Shown piece after piece: positions 9,470-22,200 of a DNA stretch of 64,000 nt. How positions within the stretch are numbered: the stretch's first letter is position 1; each line of letters opens with the position of its first letter. The notes beneath the pieces were generated by a model. That model did no database searches, had not been told where the DNA came from, and saw only the letters and a program-made list of their open reading frames with translations. The translations under genes and the position numbers were made by a program. Source of the DNA: Pomphorhynchus laevis (Eukaryota > Acanthocephala > Palaeacanthocephala > Echinorhynchida > Pomphorhynchidae); the NCBI GenBank assembly GCA_012934845.2, contig WNNJ02001036.1, forward strand, positions 62,001 through 126,000, in the 5' to 3' direction.

Positions 9470-9900
9470 CTTATTATAGATCATCAGATAATAGAAAATC
9501 TTATAAAAAATCTTATAACAATTATTTATTTTATTATTTAATTATTAAATTTTGATTTAGCATTATTATGTGTTGTTTATTTTATAATTATATTAAATAC
9601 GTAGACTCAGTTAGCTGATTTGATCATATGAGATTGAATCATTTTAGATGACTAAGTATGCAAAAAAAATATGGATGGATAATAAATAATATACTTTGTA
9701 TTTGAATATAATACTAGAGAATCAAATTTAAAAATAAATTTGATTTGTTTTAATAATAAATTTTTCGTCCTAATGGTGGTAGGAGTTTATACCTTATTTT
9801 AGGAATTACTTACTTAAATATAATCTTTTTATTTCTTTACTTTTAGAATTATTTAAAAGTCTACTTATGTTTATGTTATCTATACATTTATTAATGAATA
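9470..9900. mobile_element. PLE pieces in opposite orientations
   Basis: 9480-9630 is a plus-strand PLE 3' tail ending TACGTAGACTCAGTTAGCTG. 9668-9725 resembles the ATGGATGGATAA...TACTTTGTATT part of the 3' UTR. 9755-9900 is the linker region of the PLE in reverse orientation (TCGTCCTAATGGTGGTAGGA is the complement of 58324-58343). Such inverted junctions are typical of PLE insertions. Confidence 0.7.
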
Positions 9901-11770
9901 GATGTATAAACATTAAAAGCATTATTTAAAATTAATTAATTATTAAAATTAAAAACATTATTTATTTAAATAAAACGTTTTCGTATATTGTTTTTCATTG
10001 GTCTTATTTGTCGGTAACCCTATGGTTGTATCATTTTTTTACTCAAAAAAAATATATTATTTTATAGTCTACATATCTATGTAATAGATACATTTATCAA
10101 TGAAGGTTTTGTCTTCAGTTTATCATTCGCACAATTAGCTAAAGCATATTGCTTTTTTGGCAGATATAAAATTACTAGATTTGAATTAAACTTCTCTGTT
10201 TGTAAATTAGATAAACAAAGGTCCTGTTTTCGCTGCCTTCGGTTTAAATCTAATTGATGTATTTGATGATCAGTTAGCATATAAAAATATGCGACGTACT
10301 TTTTATATCATCAGATAATAGTTGATACATCACTTGCTTTATTGAGCAACTGAACATGCATTAACTGAGTCAATCTTATGAACAATCATTGTTGTTTTCT
10401 CATTATCAAATAAAACTATAAAATGCTATTCGATGTCGTGTTGTTTTTTTAATATAAAACTTTAATTAAACACATCATGTTTTATGTCAACCTATATGTC
10501 TTATATTTTGATATTTAAATTTTAATTAATGTATTAATTAATAGTAATTTATATTTATTAATCTATTAATTAGACGATTAATCAGTAATAGTCTAATAGT
10601 GAATACATTCACACTAATTACGAAAGTATGAGACAAACCATCAAAATTGAATATAATCGAGATAAATAGACAATAATTATTTTAAATAATAATGTTTTAA
10701 ATTAATTTATTATAATCCGTGTAAATAGATTATCCTGCTTCTGCAAACATAAATTCAGAGGTGGCTCAATTTTTACCATCGCTATTGATTTTATCAATTT
10801 TGTAACCTTGTAATATTATATTATGTCAGATAATTATATAAGATTACTATATAGATAAGAAAATGGAAACCAATAACTCTTATCCTTTTATCCGTGTAAA
10901 TACAGAGGTGGCTCAATTTTTACCATCGCTATAAATATTAAATATCAAAAATTCTTTTTGAGTTTACGAAATTCTTATAAAATGTAAAATCCATTTATTA
11001 ATTTCATTTTCAAATTTTTCAGTTTGATTAATCTTATCAATTATTTAGATATCCACACATAACTTTGTCGTGGACAAAAAATGTAGATATCATGATATTT
11101 TTACCAAATGCAAACTATTGCCTTTTTCAAATCTGAAAACATGTTATAAGATGTAATATCATCACTGGAATTAAACTTTATAAAAGTTTCTGTTACAAGG
11201 GATAAAAACTGAAGACGAATTTTATGAAATTTATTTAAAAAAATTAAGATGTAACCATTGATAAACAAAAGTTTACATTTTGGCAATGTATTCTGCATTT
11301 TATATTCAAAACCTTATTACGACGGACGATGATATCGAACTATAAGTTGAAGTTGTCTAGTACTGATGTTGTCTAATTACTGAAGTTGAACTAGTGAAGT
11401 TGTCTAGTTTCCGATACGTATGTAAATCCTGATGATAAATAAACTAACCAGCCAGTTTTAATTTTAAGCAATCACAATTTTGTTAACAACCTTTAAAAAT
11501 TACATTTAACGAACCTTTAAAAATGTTTCAAGTAAATTCCACCAAATATATTAATCATAATTGCTTGCCAAAAATGCGGTAGCATGTGTTCAGGAGCAGT
11601 ACGACACTAAATACTGCAATTAGTTATTTTGCCTATTCAATAATGCTTTACATATTTGAAAGCCACAATTAACTGTCATGTTGACACTAAATGTTTAAGT
11701 AATCATTGTTGATTTACAATTAAATTGTATTGAATGCTTTTAAATTATATTAAATTGTATTAAATGATCC
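9901..11770. other. AT-rich stretch without a recognised gene
   Basis: Minus-strand open frames of 67 codons (10077-10280) and 65 codons (11101-11298) have mixed composition but no motif I recognise. A ~30-bp direct repeat, CAGAGGTGGCTCAATTTTTA and following bases, occurs at 10755-10785 and 10902-10932. Nothing else is supported. Confidence 0.5.
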
Positions 11771-11774
11771 ATAT

Positions 11775-11895
11775 TGATAAAGAATTATCAGAAAATTACT
11801 AATTTTCTTGAGATGCTAACAGAAGTTAGCCAATATATCAAATAAAGTTTTCCCATTTTGATCCAGCTATAGTGTAATTCTTTTTGTATTGAATG
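11775..11895 (+). repeat. Half of an inverted-repeat element with hammerhead-like core
   Basis: Contains GATGCTAACAGAAGTTAGCC followed by an A/T-rich arm and TTTTGATCCAGCTATAGTGT. Complements of the same arm sequences occur at 27948-28125 and 35405-35515. A hammerhead reading is given for the better copy at 35405-35515. Confidence 0.45.
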
Positions 11896-12058
11896 TCTTA
11901 TGTTATATTCAATATGAATATCTTAAATGTTATTAATAAAACCCTTACTTACTTAATATCTTTAATACCCTAATGTTAGATTGCTCTGAATGATCATGTT
12001 TCATATCTATATAAGCTTTGGATCTTCATTACTAAATTTTCTTGATTTCTAACTTGTT

Positions 12059-12500
12059 TTGCTTGCACATTACCCACAAATGGATTATTTATTCACATGT
12101 AATTTTCGAAGAGAGTGTTATAATTTAACACTCTCTTGTATGTACCGCCGTATCCGCCCCCTTATCGACTTCCGTTCTTGTATGTCTCTTCTTTCATCAC
12201 TTCTTTTCCCTAAAATCGATTACTGCCTTAGCCTTTTCGCCAATTCTCCAAAATCCATCATCCTACCCCTACAACGAATAATCAACACCGCCGTTCGAGT
12301 GCTCTTTCGTATCCGTCGCTTCGACCACACATCCACATATTTTGCCCAACTCTCCTGGTTACCATCCACATCCGCATCAAACTCCGCCTTCTTCTCCTTA
12401 CCTTTCGTCTCATCGCTGTCGGCTCCCCATCGTTCATCAACCTTCCTTTCTTAGACGGTACTCGCCCCACCTCGCTATCGCTTAGTTCCTGTAATACCCT
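12059..12500 (+). mobile_element. LINE 3' fragment (CR1/L2-like RT C-terminus)
   Basis: The frame reads LLFPKIDYCLSLFANSPKSI, then LPLQRIINTAVRVLFRIRRF, DHTSTYFAQLSWLPS. This matches the strongly conserved post-RT region of CR1/L2-type LINEs (RLDYCNSLL..PLQRVQNAAARL...HWLPV). GC is clearly higher than in the flanks. Only the extreme 3' end of the ORF is present. The opposite-strand frame at 12282-12470 is a shadow. Confidence 0.8.
12109..12137. repeat. Perfect 12-bp hairpin, 5-nt loop
   Basis: AAGAGAGTGTTA, loop TAATT, perfect complement. Lies inside the LINE fragment just before its recognisable coding part. Confidence 0.9.
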
Positions 12501-12580
12501 CTTACTCCACGTTCCCCCAAGGAACGTGGAGTAAGATGGTAACGGTTCTTAGCAACTGTTGCTCAATTGCTAAGAACCGT
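12501..12580. repeat. Two consecutive perfect hairpins after the LINE end
   Basis: The first is CTTACTCCACGTTCC (12501-12515) with its complement at 12521-12535, loop CCCAA. The second is ACGGTTCTTAGCAA (12542-12555) with its complement at 12567-12580, loop 11 nt. They are separated by six bases. The pair sits at the junction of LINE-like and unique DNA. Confidence 0.9.
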
Positions 12581-13256
12581 GCGATAAATTTTAATTAAAT
12601 GAGCGCTATGACGCTATTTTACATCCCTATATCAGAAATAGACTTTGCCCAACACAGTTTTACTTATATTTGTTGGCTTTATTACATACAGACGCTTTAA
12701 CTCGTACTTTCATCTCCGGCTAGCATTGCTCAAGTAAAAAGATTAAAGCGATATGTTTAAAAACAACCTAAATTGTTTTTGTGGATAACTGAATAAGGTC
12801 GGTTGAACCCGCAGGACTGCCGGCTTCATCGTTTGTGATCGCTGCTGTTAATTGTATCTTCATCTCCAGTTAACATTGTTATAGTACAAGCTTAAGCGAT
12901 TATAAATTGTCTAATACTGGAACATCGTTCATTCCCTATGTCTACCGCAATTTATGATAGTTTTAATGAACTGTTACTAGACATGTTGAATTTTTAAGAT
13001 TTTAATATTATACAACTTATAATATATAACACGATTTATGCACTATTATATATCGTAATTCTTATAAATTACTACTAAAGAAATCAACACTGCCATCTAC
13101 ATAGTTCCTCTGTATTTTTTCATTTGATTGTATAGCATTTCATCGAGACAAGTTATATAAAAAGAGTTTTATAATAAAATTTGGCGCCGTTTAGCATATA
13201 AAAACTTTATAATTTCAGAAATTTTGACAAATCGATTAACGAATTTTGATTTATAA
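12581..13256. promoter_or_regulatory. Upstream region of the endophilin-like gene
   Basis: Contains two diverged copies of CTTCATCTCCRGYTARCATTG followed by AAGCGAT (near 12709-12755 and 12852-12905). The promoter is not determined. TATATAAAAAGAG at about 13154 is a TATA-like sequence 100 bp ahead of the start codon. This is position-based inference only. Confidence 0.3.
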
Positions 13257-16200
13257 ATGTCTTCTCATTTAAAAAATCTAACTGGATCTGCTGGCAAGAT
13301 GTTTTCAAGAGCCCAACAGGTAAATTTTTAAGAATAAATTTTTGAATATAAATACTTATTATGCAGTATACCGAGGAAATTTTGGGACAATCTGAAAAAA
13401 CACAATATGATCAAAGCTTTGAAAGCTTAATGCAGACTGTTGAGAAGAATAAGATCTGGACTGAACGTATACTCGATCAAATAGAAACAATTATACATCC
13501 AAATCCAGGTGGCAGTTTTTATCTTTATAATTTAAAAGAATAATAGAAAAAGTTAAATTATACCGATTAATTATGAATGATAAAAAAAATTAAATTAAAT
13601 TGAAATATTAATTTAATAACCGAAAACTTGTTTAATAAAACATTTTACAAATAATGCATGGTTAATATAAATAAAACATTTTATTTAATATTTTAATTTT
13701 ATTCAATGAATTTGTATTTAATATAATAAATTTTTATGTAATTATTTTGTATTCTCTCATTTTGTCATAAATTTATTTTTATTTAAATAAAGTTTGCTTA
13801 ATAATTTATAGAGAAATATTATTTTTTAAGCAATAGCATACACATTAAATTAGTTATAAAGTCTACAAAACAAATTTATTTTTGTATTTCACTAGCTGCC
13901 ATCATCAGAATACAAAACTTTTTTGATGTTGCTTTCCGATGTTAAGTTTTCTGAACAATTCCTCTGTCAGTAGCTAGCGAAATATAAAAATAGTTTTATG
14001 TTTTGTTGATCGTACTCTAAAATTCCAAATTTTATCTTATAAAATAATTAAAGTTTTCCTTCAAGCAAATTCAACTAACAGGTTCTTCTTAGCAGCATTT
14101 TGCTTGTGAAAAATAAAGTCGAATGTGACTAGTCCTGTTTACGATATTATAATACAAAATCATAATATTATAATTACTTATACTTTGTATTATATTATAA
14201 TATTACTGCTCTACCACCACTTTACTTGTTCTCCAACATGTAGTCGTTTTAGGTTAAATTAGCGAAATGATGATATTATAGTGCCTTATTGCGTCGATCA
14301 TTCACAGTATATGCTGCAATAGGGATTAAAACTACTTATGTTTATAATCTAACAGCGCATTACATGAGGTATTTCAAAGCTTAAATTTAATAAAAATTAT
14401 TTTACTTGTTGAATAAAAAGAAGATAAAGGTCAGCATGATAATTCAAGCAATAAATCAACTGTAACTAATTGTTTTAATGTATTTTTTATATTTACTTCA
14501 ATGTAATGTTATTATTGAAACGAATATGTTCAAAACGTTGTCATGAATTCAATTGATTTTAATTTATAAAATAATAAATCTTTCAAAACACATAATTAAA
14601 ATGATTCGACATAAAGATAGTTAATAAACGTGAGTATCCCTAATTAAGATTAATGTTGTAGTAGATAGCTTTAATAGAATACTTAAAGTTGTTTTAAATT
14701 CAAATAATTTTTATTTTAGATTTTATGTGATATGGCGGCTAAAATAGACTATATCCACACTAGATATATTTGTAATCGAAGCTATCGTATTTTATGGATG
14801 TTTTTTAAGTCTTTTGATCGGATAAGTCCATCAATGTTCAAGCTACTATTTTACTCGTGATTTCTACGCATGTTTAAATACCGTTTGCCTGTAACTCATC
14901 CGCAGACTTTAAGGGAATCCCGTGATATTAAGAGCCTGTTACGTAAAGGTCGCGCATGATTCCAAATTTTACCAATTTGAGATTTGCTGAACGTTTGACA
15001 TACTGTAAGGACTAATATACTATGAGTCAAAAAAGACTAATATACTGTGTCTCTTTAAAAATCTCCATATTTAATATTAAAAATCATAGCTAAATCGATT
15101 GAAAGTTTTTTGATGTGGATTGTGTGTTAATAAACTTTTTTGTTTTCCTGTATGAATAATAAAAGCCAACAATATCTAAATTGCACGGCACACAGATGTG
15201 AGAATAAATAAACGCAAGTCATCATTACATAGAGTTACACTACTTTAGCTATATTAAATCATGCAATTTAACACGAGTATACAATTGACTTTGATAATAT
15301 TTCGGATTTTGAGATTTAATGAGACACAATGATGTGACTATCATTCACAATACAAGAAAATGGATGATAATAAAGTCAATTATATACTAAAATGTCTACG
15401 GATGGTAAGTCAATTATATACTAAAAAAAGTCAATTATATACTAAAATACCTGTTGAAAAGACTAGTCCAGTGGGTTGTGAAAATTCTTCCAGCTTCGTT
15501 CTGACTATAAATATCGTGAAAATTCTTCCAGCTTCGTTCTGACTATAAATATCGTGAAAATTCTTCCAGCTTCGTTCTCACTATAAATATCGTGAAAATT
15601 CTTCCAGCTTCGTTCTCACTATAAATATCGTGAAAATTCTTCCAGCTTCGTTCTCACTATAAATATCGCGATATTCTGGTGTTTTCGCGACTGCCAGATT
15701 TTTGATGAGATTTGCCAGAAAAATCGAGAAAAGTCAAGTTTATCTATTTTGTTTGCAAATTTTTAACCACTACTGGGTCATCATCTGGAAAACATTCACT
15801 GATGATGATCGCAGTAGTGGTTGAAAATTTGAAAACAAAATAAATATTTGACTCTTGATTTTTCGGCTAATTTACAATTAGGTCTGCTTAAACAATGATG
15901 AAGATTGTGTTAACAATCTAAATATCATTATCAATCAAACTTGCTTTCTGTATTCCTCCTTGGATAATACATGCCAGCTAAATGTTATGTTAAAAATAAA
16001 AGTCGACAATTCAGTTTGTATTTTGTCAAGCTAAACTTTTAATAATTCTTTGTACTCGATTTATACGATTCTGCAAATAATTCTTACGAATAATATTTAT
16101 TCTATATTAATTAGTGAGTTTATAATTATTAGGTGAGAAGATAGAAGAATTTATAATGTCGAAAATTGGTCAAGCCACAAAAGAAAAGCCAAATTCCATT

Positions 16201-19200
16201 GAAGTTTTGTCTCAGCTTATGAAAGATGCTTCCGTAGATCTCGTCGATCAAGGCAAGTTAGGTAAGTACATAACTAACAAACGATTTAAAAAATGTATTA
16301 CAATAATTCATTATTAATAATTTGTTTAGTTTTAACATAAAAAACAAAAGTGTAATCCTTGCACAAAAGTGTAAGGATTTAGTTCTTATTTAGTTCTTCC
16401 CATATTTTAGTGTCACACAAACCCGACATTATCTAGGATCGTATTTAAATTATCTTTCAAATTATTTCACAAGTAACTTGCAATAATTTTTGATATAATA
16501 AAGCAATAGCATAAGCCTCTTCATACGGCCAAATTAAATGGACATTGAATGCACGTCATACGGCAAATCAGATAAGCACTTGAATAGTTTGTTAAAATGA
16601 CAGATAAGACTTGTATATCGACAATATTTAGGATCATTACGGTATTTACAATAGATTGGTGCTTCCAATCAATGGGTACTTTTTGTAAATAAAGGTGCGA
16701 CTAGGTAAATGGCTCAGATCAACTAACTGAGTCTACGTAGTTTATATTATTTATAAATTAAAATAATGCTAAAAAATTCAAATAATTTAATTATAAATGA
16801 TAATAAATAATTGTTATATAAGATTTAATATAACTTATATCCAGTTAACATTTAAAATTGAAATTTTAAATAAAAGTCAACTTATAAATAACGAAATATG
16901 CATAATATAACAGACGATTTACAAATCTGTCATCATCAAGAATATTTAGTCTGAAAACAACGGTCAGTGATATTTGCTTAATGAAATTGATTTATAATTA
17001 CCAGAGTTCAATGGAACCCTACTTAAATTAATAAAGTACAGATAACATTTGTAAATGAGGGAAATAAATGATAATGAGACATTTACCTCGTATCATCTCA
17101 TAGTAAAGAAGTGATAATGTCTTTGATATTTGTTCCATGGACTGGAAGTGATTACTTAAATTCCGGTTCTAATTATAATATTGATGTTGACACGTATTTC
17201 AAATCGAAATAACAGATCACTATACTAAATGGCAGGGAACCGTAAATTGGTGTATTTGGAAGTATTCAATAAAATAATCCTTAAACGTATTGTCAGGTAT
17301 TACCATAAAAAGTGTAATTTTTATAGAATATGATTTATTCATAACCTATAATAATTCATTTCTAGAATTTATGAATTATTGTATATTAATTTATTAAAAA
17401 TGACTAAAAATTAATTTGAGAAAATTTACAATTGTAAATTTTATAAATCAAATCAGCTAACTGAGTCAACGTATTTAATAAAATTATAAAATAATAAATA
17501 AAAATAAATAAATATTAAATATAAAATTGAAATTTAAAATAAAAGTCAATTCTTATGAATTGACTATAAATAAGAGACGATGCATTCGAAAAAGAATTAG
17601 AGGTCATCAGGAGGAACTTTATGTTATCAGGTTTAAACATCTATTTCCCGACCCAACGAGGAATAGGGGTTTAAATTTTATTCTCAGCGAATAAAATTTG
17701 AAATCATTTTTAATATTTCGACACTGAAAATATGTCATTAATGTGAATTAGCTTAATTAATTCATATACTTACTGTTTTACATTGTTTTAGCTGAAACTT
17801 TAGTAAAAATTGGCGACGTTGAATCCACTGTTGGTATGTGCTTAAGAGAGCGAAATGATAAAATAGTAACTGGATTGAAACAACCACTTAAAAGTTTCAT
17901 AGAAGTAGATTACAAAAATCTGCAGGTATTAAATTTGATTTCATATTATAGTTTACTGCTCTTATACTTTATAGATACAAGTTCGTTTAATTTTCAGTTT
18001 AATTTTTACATTTTTGATTGTCTAACAGAATTAGCAGAATTAAAGAAGGAAATCTCATTACTGCCCGTGTCATCCGCATAATGCAATTATTTTAAAATTT
18101 ATTTTACCAACTGAAATTACAATTTTCGGATTATCCGATTTCAAGCATCTAATAAAGCACGCTATATGTTTTGGAAAGTATATTTACAATTTTACGTTTT
18201 TGATTGTCGAACAAACATTAGCACGTTGAACGTATACCAGGTATATTTTGATATACAGGTTTCAAAAATAAAAATTATGTAAAATTAGTTAGGTGTAAAA
18301 TAAGATAGGCAATAAAACTAACAGGTGTATACACCAATTTCACATAGGGCTAGTATTGTTAGTAAATGCGATAAATATTTTTAATACAAATACATGATAA
18401 AATAATTAATAAAGTTATCAAAAATCTATTATAGTGTATTCAGCATGAGCAATTCAATTAATTTCCAATTCGTAATTTTGTTAATCGCACGGAAAGTATG
18501 TTTCAGTAAATGCGATAATGTTATAAGTAAAAAATATATAATTTTACTAATTAGATCAGTTTATGAGTTTACTCATGTTGTACTAGACAAACTAGTTTAA
18601 GCTAGTTTGAAAATTTGAAAATAAATTCTTTTTGTGTGTTCTGAAAATTCTTTTATTATAAGGCAATCACAAAAGTAAGAAATTTAGCTTATATCTATTT
18701 CAGAATACATGTTTCCTCTGATGAAATTTATTTATTTATTTTTGATTATTTATTCTTTATATTATTGTGTTGATTTATATATTTTACTATTTTCTGCTTG
18801 ATGTTATTTTTATAGTAACCTAGTTTAAAATATGTATCTATTAAATTATTTAAATGATTTTGAAGAAAGCCAATATCATTACATATTGTTGCAATTCTTA
18901 AAATTTCATTATTTAATGTATTATATTTTATATTATATGGTATGCATGAATGCTCATGCAAAAATATGTTTCTTGTAAATTTAAATATGTCATCTTTACG
19001 ATATAAATTAAAAGTAGTTTTAGTTAATGTTAATTTAATGTTCATATCTAGATATACACCTTCTTTATCATTAATATTGGTTTTGTTAAGAATAAGGCTT
19101 TCTGGATAAATGTGCTCACTAATTGAATAAAAATTATTAGAATTAAATACACATATATCATCAATGTATCGAAACATATATTTCATATATTTATATTGTT

Positions 19201-22200
19201 TAGATTTAGTTTTTACACAGTTATGAACAAATTCATATTCTATAAAGCTTAAAAACAAGTCAGCTATAATTGGGCTACTATTACCACCCTATTAATTTAA
19301 TGTTAATATCTAGATATATAAATTGGTGTTATTAAGAATATGGCTATCTGGATAAATTTGTTCGCTTATTGAATAAAAATTGTTAGAGTTAAAAAGGAAT
19401 TTATTCATTTGTTGTAAACAAATTTACACATTAATTTTTTACAGTTTTGAACAAATTCATATTCTATAAATCTGGATTTTATAAAGCTGGATGAATTTGT
19501 TCACTTATAGTTAAATGCACATATATCACATATCATATATGATATTTGATATATGATATATATTATATGATATATGATATATATATATCATATGATACAT
19601 ATCATATATCTTGTAAATATGTGCTAATGTGTTTATCACACAAATACGTGCTAATGACGTATTTCCTCCGATGACATTTGACTATCTAGTATCTTATTCT
19701 AACACAAAGTATATTATTTATTATCCATCCATAATTCCTCTGCCCAACATAGCAGCGGGGCCAAATCGTGCTAAGGACGTATTTCCTCTGAAATAACTAA
19801 CTAGTATCTTATTCTAATGCAAAGTATATTATTTATTATCCATCCATAAAAATTTGCCACTTAAGAGTTTAAATTTATTCTTTATATTATTGTGTTGATT
19901 TATATATTTTACTATTTTCTGCTTGATGTTATTTTTATAGTAACCTAGTTTAAAATATGTATCTATTAAATTATTTAAATGATTTTTAAGAAAGCAATAT
20001 CATTACATATTGTTGCAATTCTTAAAATTTCATTATTTAATGTATTATATTTTATATTATATGGTATGCATGAATGCTCATGCAAAAATATGTTTCTTGT
20101 AAATTTAAATATGTCATCGATTTAAAATGTGTCGATTAAATTATTTAAATGATTTTGATGATTATTTAATCAAAAATTTAATTATTGAATTAATAATACA
20201 ATCGATTAAGAATTAATAATATAATTTTTAAATTAATTAATAATTTAATTATTAAATTTGATATTTTTTTATAATTAATAATTTTATTGCTGAATTAATA
20301 ATTATAGATTATATAATAATCTATAACTTGTAATTATATATTATTAAAATATTAATAAATATCTAATTATTTAAATGATTTTGATCTTATTTTTTGTATA
20401 ATTATATATTATAATTTTTATATAATTATATTTAACTTTATAATTATAATTTAATTATATTTAAACTCTATAATTCTAATATAATTATATGATTGTAATT
20501 TAATTATACCATGAATTTTTTTAACAATATATACATACATTGGCATCTTATAAGCCTTCTTTATAAAAAAGTAATTTCATACAATCCGTTTCAGATTGCG
20601 ATTTCTCTATCTATAGCAAACTTTGAGTTTGAAAAAGTATGTTACGACCCGTTTTGATTAAAAACATCATTTAACATAGATGACTATTAGTTAACTTGCA
20701 GCGGGATCTTTAACACTGCCAGGGAAGAACTGATAGCCTGTAATTTCTCTCAGTGGCACTGTAGGTAAAAAATTAATATAACAGTTACTACAGCGCTTAC
20801 ATTCGAAGGCAGCTTGATTGAAACAAAGACCATGATTACTGCTTATATTTAAAAAAAGCGTAATGCGAACGTGTCTTGGCAATCGACGAGACACGTTCGG
20901 ATTATAGTTGAGGAGATTACTTGCATATTTTGAAGTGGTGATATTGAATAGGCATATTAGCGAAGATTGCTTGGATACCTTGGAACGGAATCTCGCAGTT
21001 TGGGTAACGCCTTCGCAGACCACTTTATATGTTTTTAGACCAGTAACTATCTATGGGATCACAAGATGCATTCAATACTTGTAGATTGAATGCGATTTGA
21101 AAATAGATGGTGAGATACGATAATAAGCGTTTGTGGTTTCAAGATTTATCATTTGCAACGCCTTATTGTAAATATTCAAAGTTTATCCGATGGATGCAAT
21201 CGGTGTTCTTTAATTAGCTGCATCTCAAAAATCTGGAATCGAAATGACCGCAATCTCTGTGTTGAGGTCATTTTGGGACGTATTTTAGAGCAACTCTGAT
21301 CGTTGTTTGCTAGCAGTTAATGCTTCTAACGCTTTAAACACCATCACCAGATCAGTTGTTCTCCTGTGAAATTTTCACAAATCTCTCGCGAAAATATTTC
21401 TAGATGGTGGCGAAAATATCCGAAGAGGACTTTTTCACGAGAACTCGTTGCAATATCCGCATATGCAATATTATCTCTTTCGCTTGTGCCTTTGATTAGA
21501 ATAAGAGACTGAGTCGAGTATTCTCTCATTAAAGAATGCGCAGAGTATCTCATTACACAAGTGTAAGAATAAGACTCGGAGTGCTTATCAGCACAAAGAC
21601 TTGTCATCGAATACACAAACAAAATATTCAAATAATAAGTCTCGGTCGTCGTACGGTTAAAGGCGGTGGGCATAATCGACCAACATGTTACATCCAACGT
21701 CTTTCTTAACTTCCTGTAATTTAATTGGCTCCACTATCTTCGGATGATGGTTTGTAAAACAGAGAGCTTATCGGATCTGCACAGAGCCATCTATTATTTA
21801 CTTGTACCAGTAATTACAAAAAATACTCTTGAAGACAAGTTGATTACAATAGTATCCACTCCGTTCAAGCTTAAATATCTTGGTATTTCTGATCCTTGCT
21901 TCAATAACCAGTTGGAGTTTGACAGCTCATTAGAAATGCAAGAGACCTTTGAATCCGTCGATTACATAGAACCATTTTGCAAACAGTAGCAAGTGTTGCA
22001 GTCTTATTATATCCAAATCTGAAGTGATTGTTTACCGAGAAACTTAAAGGTAATGGAAGTATTGTGGTCGGCAACTGCGAATATCATATCACATGCTGTA
22101 ACTAATAGGGCGTCATCATGGCTTTGCATATCAAAGATGAAAGTTTCATCTCAGTCCGTGTGAATTCATCGATGCCCTTCGCTGTCGATATGACTGGTCA

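Noticed and set aside
12282-12470. Arg-rich minus-strand frame
   Set aside because: Shadow of the CR1-like LINE coding strand.
15360-15542. 60-codon frame entering the 38-bp repeats
   Set aside because: Repeat-driven, in an intron, no motif.
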